Assembly (NCBI GenBank): GCA_004151065.3
Contig: NWUY0300035694.1
Span: forward strand, 5,777-29,796
Direction: 5' to 3'
Origin: Larix sibirica
Taxonomy: Eukaryota; Streptophyta; Pinopsida; Pinales; Pinaceae
DNA length: 24,020 nt
The position numbers and the translations under genes are program-made. The notes beneath the pieces are model-generated. The model saw only the letters and a program-made list of their open reading frames with translations. It did no database searches and was not told the DNA's origin. Positions 9,794 to 19,497 of this stretch are shown here, in pieces (the first letter of the stretch is position 1; each line of letters begins with the position of its first letter).

Positions 9794-12700
9794 CATTGAT
9801 TTTTGGAAGCTCGTCTTGATGTCAAACTTTTTCCCATAATATTGAGAAGGGTGGATGTCTTTGTTGATGATATAGCATTTCATGTCCTTCCTTCATTGTG
9901 TAAAATCCATGCTTTACCTATCCTTTGCTATCCCTCGTGTCCATGCCGAGAGGATCTTCTCCACGAAGGAAGTTCAACAATTCATTGTATTCCTGGAGTA
10001 GGGGATCTGAGACCTTTAAGATCCTCCAGTTTCTCCACTTCCCATCCCCATCCCAAACCGAGAGGTCGAAGAGGCTTTGTATTCCTATTTCACACAACCA
10101 TTTTTTTTATAGGATTGAGTTGATCGTTTCAAATGAGGGGGGGTTTTCCAAGTATGCTGTCTTGCCACATATTCATTCTTTTTCCATTTTTGGGAATCTA
10201 ATATAGACCTTCTTGAATGAGTTTACATGCTACTTTACACAACTTCAAAATATTCAAGCCCTCTCCATCCCAATTGCATTCATCGATGCATCGTAATCTA
10301 GATATGTGAAGATATTTTTTCCTTGAAACTTCTTTCCACCAGGATTTCTTACCGGAGACCAGATTCCAAACTAATTTTGCTCCCACTACCAAATTCATAA
10401 ATTTCAGATCTCGCAACCCTAGACCACCATGAATCCTTTAGGAGCTTTAACGGTGTCCCATTTTACCAAATGAAATTTCTTATTGCTTGATTTTACTCCT
10501 TGCCAAAGGAAGCTTCTGATATATTTATTGATTTTGTTCATTACTCCAATAGGAGCAAGGAAGGAAGAGCACTAAAAAGGGGAAAATATGTGAGAACATA
10601 CTTGATAAATGCAATTTTTCCTGCGATATTGACCCATCTAATGCCCCAAAGTTAAATTTCGTCTTTCATTTTTTGGATTATGTTTCCCCACTTTGTTGCT
10701 TTGATCTTTTTATACGAGATTAAAATGCCTATATATTTGAAGGAATCCCAATTGTTGGTGGCAACAAACCACAGGATTTGAGAAATCTGATGGTATTATT
10801 GACCAAGGCTCCTCCTAGTCAAATTGTGTCATCAACAAACTGCGTGTTGTTTGTTGGCCTAACTCCTCTAGAAAAGGTGATTCCACGAAGTCTCCCTTCA
10901 TCTCTTTCTAGGGCCAACTTGCATGCGAAGCTTTCTGCCATAATATGCATAAGAATGGAGAGATGGGGCAGCACTGCCTTATCCCTCTTGATGCTTGAAA
11001 AAAATTAGTAGGTATACCATTGACCAAGGGGGCTATCCAAGGGTGGACGATACATGATTTTATCCAGTTGATGTAGACATAGGAGAATTCAAACTTGTCT
11101 AGAACAACAAAGAGGAAACTGTGCTTAACTCTGTCAAAGGCATTGGCCATATCTAGCTTGATATCCATCCCTTGTTCTTTCCTTGCGAAACTTAAGTGTA
11201 TTTCCTCTTGAACTATCACAATGTTGTCCATGATTTGCCTCTTTCCCACAAAACCTCCCTGCCTTTTCGCGATAATTCTAGGCATCAAAATTTTCAACCT
11301 ATTTTCTAGAATCTTGGTTAAAATCTTGTAGGAAGAGTTGCATAGAGAGATTGGGTGGAATCTCACAAAGGAATTTGGCCTCATTTCTTTGGGAATGAGG
11401 GATAAAAAAGACGAATTCGTAGCACCTCCAATCTTCTCCCTTCCTTTTGTCTAGTTTAGCATTCTGCATAAATAATTTTTAATTATTGTCCAACCAGCCT
11501 TATAGAAATGTATGGTAAAGCCATCCAAACCAGGGACTTTATCCAACCCTAGCCCCTTATTGTTTTTATCACTTCTCCTTCATTGATGGAGCTAGTGAGA
11601 TGGAGGTTTTTTGTCTTCCTAATAAACTTGGGGATATTCATCAGCATCTCAGTTGTTGCTTCTACCGAGCTTGCTCCGCCTTATGTATACAAGTTTTTGA
11701 AATGATCCAAAGCTTTGTCCCATACAACGATGCAACCGACGACCTGATCCCTTCTCCGTCCTGCATTTCTCTGATTACATTTTTGTTCAATCTCAATTTC
11801 ATTTGGTTGTGAAAGAATGAAGTGTTTTTGTCCCCGGGCTTTAGCTAGAGGGCTCAAGATTCCAGCTTCCATGTTTCCTCTTCCTTCCTACACACTTCAT
11901 TTAATTTCAAGTTTAACTAATATTCTTTCTGAAAAAAATATGGAGTAATGTTAACTATCTCCATTTGCTCTTGCAGCGTCAACAACTCTTCCTGTACTTC
12001 CTCCCTTTCCTTTTTCGGAGGGCGATAGTGATTTTTAGCCCAGGATTTTAGATCCTTTTTTACAAATCAGGGATTCGATTCCCATACAGACGCTAAGGAT
12101 CCATCAACATAAACATTCCACCCTTCTTCTATGATCTGGAAGGTTTCTTCATGCTTCAACCATAGAGGGTTGAAACGAAAGGGAATTGGCCTTGATCTTC
12201 CACTTCTTCCATTGCCAGCTTAATCGGCTTATGATATGAGGTTGCACTAGGAAGAATATTTGCATATATTAGGAGTCCCTTCTGCATTCGTGAGTTGTGA
12301 ACTAAAAATCTATTCAAACGGGCTGCAATGTGCCTAGGTCCCAATCTCCTATTTGTCCAAGTGTACTTTCCTCTTCTAGGAATGATATCCATCAACCCAA
12401 AGTCGTTGATGAGATCCTCTAGATTTTGCCCGAAGGGATCCATCACCGAAGTCCCTCCTCTTCTTTCTCTATGCAAAATCGTAGCATTGAAATTGCCAGC
12501 TGTTATTTTATAGTGACTATATCTAAGAGTGTTCAGAGACTGCCAAAAATCTTGTTTCTTACTGTGCAACACCTATCCATAAACGTTGAAAATTGTGAGA
12601 ATTTCCTTACTATCAATTTCTTCTAATTTGACTAGAATCCAATTGTTGTTTCCTATATGGCTTTTTAATTGAAATTTCCTTACGTCCCAATGGGTGTCAA

Positions 12701-12903
12701 TCCTCCTAAGGCTCCTTGGGAGATGACCGTGTTTCCATTACTGTTTTTCCATGCCTCTTCCATTATTTGGAGAACCACCTTCTCCTCCATTTTAGTCTCT
12801 TGGATCATTAACAAGGAGATTCTTTCCTTATAAATCATATTTTTTATTGCCTCTACTTTTTTCCTTCCCCCAAACATCTACAATTACAAGAGACTAGGTT
12901 CAT
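9794..12903 (-). pseudogene. LINE ORF2 pseudogene: endonuclease, reverse transcriptase, partial zf-RVT
   Basis: The start is a minus-strand ATG at 12901-12903 giving MNLVSCNCRCLG. A +1/-1 shift then leads into KKVEAIKNMIYKERISLL and MIQETKM, the first blocks of an L1-type apurinic endonuclease. The endonuclease continues at 12572-12156 with TAGNFNATI, YTWTNRR and AARLNRFLV. After a linker the RT begins near 11384 with HPISLCNSSYK, LDMANAFDRV and RGIRQ. The catalytic box is QFVDDT (10828-10839), with Val in place of the common Ala. MRDLKFMNLVVGAKLVW and a zf-RVT remnant follow, cut at 9794 by LTR sequence. ORF2 would encode the nicking and copying enzyme of target-primed reverse transcription, but at least several frameshifts and stops make it inactive. 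No 3' UTR or poly(A) remains on this side. Confidence 0.9.
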
Positions 12904-12914
12904 TACTTCTTTGG

Positions 12915-14206
12915 CTAGGGTCCGGATTTACCTTTGGCTTCCACTGTGTTCCCTTTTGTGTTTGATGTAGTCCCCTTAATAAGCTTGTCTAAGGAGATTT
13001 GCTTTCCTAGTTGCCTATCCATGTCTGCCTCGTCTTCTCTTCTTTGCTTGCGGGTTCTCCTACCTATTTTCTTTTGTACAATTTTGTCTTCCTCTGATTC
13101 TTTAGAATACTCTTCCTGTGAAAGAATTTCTTGATGCCTTGCCATAGTTCCTATTTGCTCACTTTTTTCACCTTCAGTGTACACACTATTTTCTTAAATT
13201 AAAGTTCTTGGAGAGGTCACTATAGTTTCCTCTTTATCATTAATCAAATGTTAGTTGATTTCTTGTATTGGTTTTGAAGGAACACTAGAAATGTATTATC
13301 TTGAGCCTATCTCCTCCAAAATTATATGCATAATAGAAGGGTTTAGATTTTCTTCTACTATCCGTTGTCCTGTTAAAGCAGGCGGGATCTCAGTTTCCTT
13401 TGCATCGATTAAGGCTTGAAATCGATTTGATTGAGGAATTTCCTCTCCCACTACTGGGTTTTTGTTAACCTGTGGCTACTTCCATTTCTTTGCTACTTGT
13501 TTCCATAATTTCTTATGCTATTTTTCACCTTCCTTTTCCATATTCTTTGAACAATTTCTTGCAAAATGTTCATATTCGTGATGTGATTTGCACCTAAAGG
13601 GAAGTTGATCATAATCTACCTTTTGAGTGTGGATCCAACTATCCATAATTAGATTTATGGCCTCTGGGAGTCCTTTTTCCAGATCTACCTCCACACAAAT
13701 ACAATCACATGAAAACATAGGGGGATTGGGATTAGATTTATTGAGGTATCTACCTAACAAGTTCCGAAAGTCAGCCAAAACCTCATCTGTCCAGCAATGC
13801 AAGGGTATATGTGGAAGTTTTAACCACACCGAGACCATCAAAGGAATATCCTTTTCAGGGTCAAAAGACATATTCCAACTATTCAGATAATACCTCTAGG
13901 GCCCATTTCGAAACATCAAATCCCGATCCTCCTTATGCTCAAAGAGAAAGGCGTAATACCCCTTCCCACAAAAATGATGCTACATCCTTCTGGACAAGAG
14001 CGACCTCCATTTTTTATTCATCCAGATGTCCATTGCTCTTGGTGAGGGCCACATGTCAGTAAAGGTCCCTACCAATCCTCTTTCTGTCAGACCAGTCACC
14101 TTCATCTTTGCAGAGGCTGGCTTGATCTGAATTTCAGGGGTGGCCACTCTCTTTATGAATCCCACAAACCCCTACGATTATTCAAGCGATTCGATCTTCC
14201 TGACAT
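12915..14206 (-). pseudogene. LINE ORF1 pseudogene (DUF4283, zinc knuckle, Lys/Glu-rich tail)
   Basis: The likely start is the minus-strand ATG at 14204-14206 (MSGRSNRLNNR). After a one-base shift it reads through VATPEIQIKPASAKMKVTGL and MWPSPRAMDIWMNKKW. The DUF4283-like core follows (SVWLKLPHIPLHCWTDEVLA, then ICVEVDLEKGLPEAI). A zinc knuckle reads CKSHHEYEHFARNC, so the second Cys of the usual C-x2-C-x4-H-x4-C is His. A charged tail (12915-13184) ends at a TAG at 12915-12917, only 11 nt before the ORF2 ATG. ORF1 proteins of this class bind RNA in the retrotransposition particle. Frameshifts make this copy nonfunctional. The neighbouring 14207-14300 is probably 5' UTR. Confidence 0.85.
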
Positions 14207-14299
14207 GTTCGACGCCCACGATCCCTGGATTTGGCAGATCCGTGGCCGCAACGGCCAAAATATACCCAGGAGACCCAATGATGATTGTTGTTGTAGAGC

Positions 14300-14975
14300 T
14301 CAATTCAAAAATTGCAGACAAGTTTTTTCTTATGATAAATCTTAATTTAGATTAAACAAAACTTAAAATGTCTAATATGAATTATCTGGAAAAGATTCCA
14401 ATCTAGTAATGTATTCTCAAAGTCTAATCACATTAAAATTTGTCGTGTCACTTTAATTGTTATTCCTTGTCATTAACACATAAGCCAAAATAATACATAT
14501 TAACAACTAAATACATTGTTACATGTAAAAATACAATCATCACAATGAGTTGTCTTCCTTACCATGTTTCTTAAATATAGAGAATATGAACATATAGAAA
14601 TAAAAAAATTGTACTAAGGAATTATGTTAAATCGTGACAAGAAAGGACCAATACATTATAAAAATGGTCTAAAAACTAGAATAGTTAAATAAACAATTTT
14701 CCAAATATTTTAATTAAATTTCAATGATAACAAATTTAAAAAAAATCAAAATAGCACAACTCTTAACCTTTTTCATTATGAATGGCTATTATTTTTAAAT
14801 AAAAATTCATTTTTAATAATAAAATCAATCTTTTATAACTAATTGCTTAAAATATTCCCTCATTCACATATATATTTATATATTTATTAAACATAAATTA
14901 ATTCTCTTACATATATATATATAACATAAATAATTATTTTAAATTCCAAAAATATATATAGATATATTAAACATT
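14300..14975. other. AT-rich intergenic stretch
   Basis: Very AT-rich DNA between the 5' end of the LINE and the next retroposon, with short TATATA runs near 14868-14970. I see no gene, terminal inverted repeat or target-site duplication. Confidence 0.5.
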
Positions 14976-14987
14976 AAATACAAACTA
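14976..14987 (+). repeat. Target-site duplication, left copy
   Basis: AAATACAAACTA lies immediately before a run of eight T and is repeated exactly at 15865-15876. The position next to the poly(A) end of a minus-strand retroposon is what target-primed insertion leaves. Confidence 0.8.
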
Positions 14988-15864
14988 TTTTTTTTCTTTG
15001 GAAAAAAAAGCGTAATTTTATTTCATCTTNTCTTGCGAGTACAAAATTACATTGAGAATCACCATTTTTTAAGGGTGTATTTGTTGTTAAACAACACCAA
15101 GAACAAACCAGAGTTTACTGTATAAACTTAAGGCTACAAAGAGCCCATTCCAGCAAAAAATAGCTTTTCAACTTCGAAGAAAATGAAGTAGATACCAAGG
15201 TACGACCAGGAAAAACCTAAAACTAAGAAACCCTAGATCTGAGCAGCCAAGAATGGCTTATGTACAATGAAACAACAACTCATTTTTAACTGAAGAAAAA
15301 CAAATAAAGAAAGAAACCCTTGTCGACAGAGGCCGAAGAAAACAGATGAAAACCCCGAGTGCAACGAGAAGTTTGTAAAGCCATCGACATCTGAATGCTG
15401 AAACCACTATCATAGGTGGTCACAGTGCCATCAATGAAGGTTCACACCGCACCGAAGACATCCAGCCATTGTCGACCTTGACAATGAAGCTGTTATCACC
15501 GCCAAAAGAAAAAAGAAGCCTGAATGAGCTAGTCTCCACCGTCGTCTGGCTACAATTGATGCCCCTGTCGTGGACGCACTTCGAAATCAGCTCCCCTCAG
15601 ATCCACTGCCGTTGCCACTAGAACTTGCTACGCAATGGGTCGCCGCGCAAAAGCTTCACCACCATGCCGTTTGCAGAGAGTCCGCCGCCTCCAATCGGCC
15701 ATGCCTGTTTAGCAAAGGGTGATGGCGGTTGTGGCGGCCATGGATGGATCCATGGCCGCCGAGTTCAGCGTGGTGTCCACTCTCAAAAACCTCTACAGAG
15801 CGTCATCTCTATAATATATATGCTATTCTAATAATTTCAATCAAATAACGTATATTAACCACCC
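14988..15864 (-). mobile_element. Retroposon with poly(A) tail and 12-bp target-site duplication
   Basis: On the minus strand the element ends in AATAAAATTACGC, then T8, CCAAAG and a final A8 (14988-14995), a tail type seen at plant LINE 3' ends. The opposite end meets the right target-site copy at 15865. The 877-bp body has a CG-rich first third (about 15350-15790) with a nested palindromic stretch around GGCCATGGATSSATCCATGGCC, and a T-rich last half. I found no RT, endonuclease or ORF1 domain. It could be an internally deleted LINE keeping 5' and 3' UTR, a nonautonomous LINE-mobilised family, or a processed transcript. An N at 15030 lies in the tail. The 68-codon plus-strand frame at 15625-15831 looks like chance. 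Confidence 0.75.
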
Positions 15865-15876
15865 AAATACAAACTA
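15865..15876 (+). repeat. Target-site duplication, right copy
   Basis: Exact 12-bp copy of 14976-14987 at the 5' end of the minus-strand retroposon. It fixes the insertion boundaries. Confidence 0.8.
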
Positions 15877-16110
15877 ATTATATTAACTTCTTATATGTTA
15901 AATTCTAAACCACACTTTGATCTATTTGCACCCTAAATTGTCTCAAATTATATCTACTAGCAAAAACACTTAACTTATAGTTGGTGAATATCCACAAACC
16001 ACAAGTTGCCCGTTATCTATGCTTAGTTACCACGATTTGGCTGGGATAGAGACTTTTCATCAGAATTCTACATTTTTGCACTGAGTGAAACGAGGTGCTC
16101 TATAGCCTAG
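15877..16110. other. Unassigned sequence before the first polypurine tract
   Basis: No coding motif seen. By position it should be the 3' end of the internal part of an LTR element whose 3' LTR begins at 16122, but no integrase, RNase H or chromodomain residues remain recognisable. Confidence 0.35.
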
Positions 16111-16113
16111 TAT

Positions 16114-16172
16114 GGGGGAGATGTTGTAACGTTTGTGATGTAATGTTTGTTACTAACAAAATAATTAAAAAN
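16114..16172 (+). mobile_element. Polypurine tract plus LTR head, first element
   Basis: TAGTATGGGGGAGA (tract 16114-16121) is followed by TGTTGTAACGTTTGTGATG, the arrangement seen where internal retrotransposon DNA meets the 3' LTR. The sequence from 16111 is shared with 18710 onward. Homology ends at the N at 16172. Plus orientation. Gypsy versus Copia cannot be decided, though the GGGGGAGA-TGTTGTAAC junction is common in Gypsy elements. Confidence 0.6.
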
Positions 16173-16179
16173 CCAACTA

Positions 16180-17640
16180 TAGTTGGATACCTTAGAAAAA
16201 AATTAAGGTCTTAGGAGGAAGAAGGAATCTAATGAAAACATTCATGAACTCAATGTATTTTGAGGATACTCATATAGGGTGGGATAGGAGGAATGCGGAA
16301 ATTTCAAGGGATGGTAATCAATTCATAGAAGAATGTAATAATAGAAGTTAAACGTACATGATGTGGGTTAAGGTAGAATAGGGACAAAAATAAGGAAAAG
16401 GAAAGGGAAAGAGCTAAGAGAGAAAAAAACCCTAATATTTGACTAAAGAAAAAGAAGTTTAAGTTTTGGAATATTAGGAGGTAACCATTCTAAATCCAAA
16501 GTCCAAAACCCAAGGAAAGAAGTAGAAAAATGAGGGAAAAAACAAGGTTATTAAACTCTGACTTTAAGGATAGCAAAGTGAATTAGAAAAAAACAAAGAA
16601 TGATTAATTACCTATGAGAGTGTTGTTAAGGTTACCAATGATATTCAAAATATATGGTATGAGATTGAATTAAGGAAAACAAATAAGAAACTGGCTGAAT
16701 TGGAGGATGAGGAAAAAAAATGACAATTAAACAAAAAAAGACAACACACCTGAAAAGGGTTGGAATAGTAGAGAAAAAATAACTACATACATTTTATGTT
16801 TAACCACTACTACCATCATAAAAGAAAACACAAGAAAAAGAGAAATACCCAGGGACCAAAAATTCAAAACTAAACGAGAAAGAAAAGAACAAGACCAAAA
16901 TGCAAAGAAAAGAAGTAAAAGTAGTTGAGATGAGAAAGATAAAGCAGAAAGAGAAAAACAAGAACCAAAAGAACAACGAGAAGAATGAGGAGGGATTTTG
17001 AGGAATCCATTCAAAATTTGATGAAGAAACAAAATTTGATGAAGAAGCAAGAAGGAAGTAGAAGGAACAAGATTGGAAAGAAAGAGAGGCAATTAAGGAA
17101 GAAGAAAGAAAAGAAAGTAAAGAAAGGAAATAAAGAGAAGGGTACGCAAAATATGAAGAAAATAAAGAGAAGCAAAGGAAAAAGAAGAATGGAAAGGAAG
17201 AGAATCAAGGAAAGAAGAAAAACACAAATATAAAGAAGCAAGAATGATAAGAACAAAAAAGGAGATAGAAAGAGGATGAAAACATGACAAAAAAAATAAA
17301 ATAAAAATGATGAAATGAAATAAATAGAGGATTTGTTGAAAGTGGAAGAAAACTATTAGTGGAAATCAATACCCAATGAATCCACATGGAATATATTGGC
17401 AAAATGAAAAACACCTATAATTTTCAATTTTGAAAATAGATGATAAGTAAACAATTTTGATGGTAATAGCATATTATCATATACAAGAGGTAGAACCAAA
17501 TATATGAAATGTTGAGATTTAGAGTTGTTTTAGGAAGGACATGTTGCAATGACCAAAAGTTTTAAGAGATGAAGAAGGAAATAAATAAATAAATAAGGAA
17601 AGAAAAATATTTAGATTAAGTTACATAAGACAACCATAGT
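16180..17640 (+). pseudogene. Purine-rich, decayed Lys/Glu-coding stretch
   Basis: The plus strand is strongly A/G biased, most extremely at about 16860-17330. Translation gives Lys/Glu/Arg-rich peptides in shifting frames, for example KLAELEDEE near 16690, EREAIKEEERKE near 17085-17120, and the 82-codon frame at 16985-17233. The DNA is consistent with a decayed coiled-coil gene of a retroelement, or with a low-complexity purine tract. A decay-free frame does not exist. The complementary F/L/S-rich frames on the minus strand are shadows of this composition. Confidence 0.4.
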
Positions 17641-17925
17641 TGATTTCATTAGAAATGTATTTTTGAGCCATTCATCCCAAAATGTAGAACGGGAATGGAA
17701 CAAATATGATAAGGGATCGAATCAACAATCCATTGGAACCAAGTATGATATGGAGAAAGAACATCCCAGAAAATAAGAGACCAATGAGACAAACGAGCTA
17801 AGAAGTCAAATATCTCATGGACTAATGGAGCGGTGGGGGCGGGGGAAGAAAGGAGAAAAAAAAAAAGACATAATTTAACAAAAATGGAGCAGTGAAAAGA
17901 AAAAACAAGACATAATTTTAAAAAA

Positions 17926-18108
17926 ATGGACAAGACTAGAAGCAACCTCAAGGACGTGATATGTGAAATATTAGAAGTGAATTTGAAGCTTATCAAACAA
18001 ACACTAGAGGCATTAGAAGTGAATTTGAAGCTTATCAAACAAAAACTAGAGGCATATACTCCAGAGGAAGAAGACACAAATAGGATAATATGGAAGCAAG
18101 GCTATTAA
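17926..18108 (+). CDS. Short open frame with 14-residue duplication, probable element remnant
   Basis: An ATG-started 60-codon frame carries two exact-phase copies of a 42-bp unit (17970-18011 and 18012-18053), read as LEVNLKLIKQTLEA and LEVNLKLIKQKLEA, with one changed residue. The Leu spacing suits a short amphipathic helix or coiled coil. It follows the decayed Lys/Glu-rich stretch in the same orientation and is probably its tail. No family recognised and function doubtful. Confidence 0.3.
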   Translation: MDKTRSNLKDVICEILEVNLKLIKQTLEALEVNLKLIKQKLEAYTPEEEDTNRIIWKQGY

Positions 18109-18109
18109 A

Positions 18110-18700
18110 ACTATAGATAAGCGCAAGAAGAAAATGTGAATCAAGTCTATGACAATCCAATAAATGAAATTGGGATGCACCACTCTTGCAATGCATATAA
18201 ATTCTCTTACAGTTATTATCTTCATCTTGCTTATAATATTTAGTTGGAGTTATCAGCTTCAAATATGTTTATTTTCAATCTCGAATCACATCCTGTAATG
18301 ATCGTAAAATCTTGGTTCTCTAATTATTTTGGATTCCACCAATAAAACTAGAATTAGTGCAACTACATTAAATGCGTTTATGCGTTTACTGTTATATCAT
18401 GATCAATAGAGCGGCTGCTCCTAATGTCCAGTAGAGCGCCTGATCAAGCGAAGTCAATGGCCAGCAGGCTTGAGACACTTTCAAAAACTAGGATTTTGTT
18501 TTTAATAATGATCTCTAAAACTGAAAAGCAAGTTTCTGAGGTCGCGAAATGGGATCTTTTTCACTTTATAGTATGGCTTTTAAATCTTTTAAATCCTGGT
18601 ACGACGTTAAAAGATTTTGGTTTTTTTCAATTTAAAAAAAGAAAGTTTATGAGATTTTGATGATTGTGTCCTTATTTTTGTATTGAAACTAGGTGTTTTA
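18110..18700. other. Unassigned stretch before second polypurine tract
   Basis: No known coding motif. A 78-codon plus frame at 18424-18660 has no recognisable domain. By position the right part is internal DNA just upstream of the second polypurine tract. Confidence 0.35.
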
Positions 18701-18711
18701 CAGTTTAGTAT

Positions 18712-18791
18712 GGGGGAGATGTTGTAACATGTGTGTGATGTAACGTTAAGTTTGTAATGTAACGTTTGTGATGTAACAAAATAATTAAAAA
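18712..18791 (+). mobile_element. Polypurine tract plus LTR head, second element
   Basis: TAGTATGGGGGAGA (tract 18712-18719) precedes TGTTGTAACATG, as at 16114. Here the head contains repeated GTAACGTT/TGTGATGTAAC units (about 18729-18777), one or more extra relative to the first copy, then the shared AAAATAATTAAAAA. Since a polypurine tract lies only before a 3' LTR, two such junctions in one orientation mean two elements or a rearranged one. Confidence 0.6.
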
Positions 18792-19342
18792 AATTGGATC
18801 CCTCTCGGTGCTTGATAGATACGGGTTTAAGATGAATCTATGTTGATGTTAATCTCATCTACCAACAATCTATAAAGAACAACAATCTATAAAAAAGATC
18901 CTTCTTCATCTACCCCAAATTATAAAATATAAACACTTAATTTAATCCATTATAATAAAAACTTTTACTTTTCTATTAATTTTTTTTTTAACAATTTACA
19001 CCCCCACACATTGCCATGGAATCCATCGCACTTTACATCATTCAGATTCAAAAGTGGAAAACAAATAAGATCTCTTTTCTTTCAGCCTGTAAAGGTATCC
19101 AAAGCCTTATTTTTATTTATTTATTCGAGTTTTAAATTCGTTAAAAATCTATCTTCCTGCCTCCACCTTATTAACCAGCTTGGGATACCTTAGAAACCCA
19201 CCCAGTTTGAAATCCTGTGGGGTCATTCTCTCGAAATAAGGCCAAAATACCCACAATAATCGCTGGTCGAGCCAAAAAACAACCGTTGGAATTGCACTTT
19301 TCAAAGCTTCTGTTCCATAATCCATTCGATACCCATCGCTTT
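18792..19342. other. Upstream region of the IST1-like gene
   Basis: It begins with the rest of the LTR-like DNA, including a short direct repeat ACAATCTATAAA (18865-18895), then unique DNA. A 67-codon minus frame (19149-19352) has no recognisable motif and overlaps the promoter. No other gene is seen. Confidence 0.4.
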
Positions 19343-19349
19343 TATAAAA
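19343..19349 (+). promoter_or_regulatory. Candidate TATA box of the IST1-like gene
   Basis: TATAAAA lies 123 bp upstream of the chosen ATG, so a transcript start near 19375 would give a 5' UTR of about 90 nt. It is the best TATA match in the preceding 400 bp. No transcript evidence. Confidence 0.45.
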
Positions 19350-19465
19350 CACATTCCCTCAGAACAGATGGAAATTATTATAGATCCGCGGTTTGGATTT
19401 TCAATTTGAGTAGCAGTGCAGTCTGAACTAAAGGAGGCGCTATGTTCATCTGCACGGGAGGCGCC

Positions 19466-19497
19466 ATGTTCGGGAAAAGTTTCAAATCTTCAAAATG
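19466..19497 (+). CDS. IST1-like protein, exon 1
   Basis: The exon codes MFGKSFKSSK plus two bases of the next codon, and ends at a strong donor, ATG|GTGAGTAAG. Plant IST1-like genes have just this first exon: a short basic N-terminus (MFGxxFKAxK) ending inside a Cys codon. The ATG has a good context (GCGCCATGT). An in-frame ATG at 19442 would add MFICTGGA; a TGA at 19424-19426 closes the frame above both. I chose 19466 because family members begin at this Met. The split codon TG|T is completed by exon 2. Confidence 0.85.

Larger units (their letters stand above)
5836..11347. repeat. 5.5-kb head-to-tail duplication, copy 2
   Basis: This is the second copy of 156-5667, offset 5680 bp. Unlike copy 1, its right end runs uninterrupted into the rest of the LINE (11348 onward), so copy 2 shows the original context of the right boundary. 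Its left neighbour (5691-5835) is a diverged relative of the LTR left of copy 1. Features given for copy 1 recur here at +5680. Confidence 0.95.

Noticed and set aside
12934-13134. Plus-strand frames through the LINE (also 12328-12626 and 13627-14062)
   Set aside because: They are antisense shadows of ORF1 and ORF2 coding on the minus strand.
17011-17414. Phe/Leu/Ser-rich minus-strand frames resembling membrane proteins
   Set aside because: They are the complement of a purine-rich tract; the hydrophobic character follows from composition alone.
19149-19352. 67-codon minus-strand frame upstream of the IST1-like gene
   Set aside because: No recognisable motif, overlaps the likely promoter of a gene on the other strand, and is of a length expected by chance.
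19442-19465. Upstream in-frame ATG for the IST1-like protein
   Set aside because: It would add eight residues not typical of the family; the second ATG matches the usual start and has the better context.
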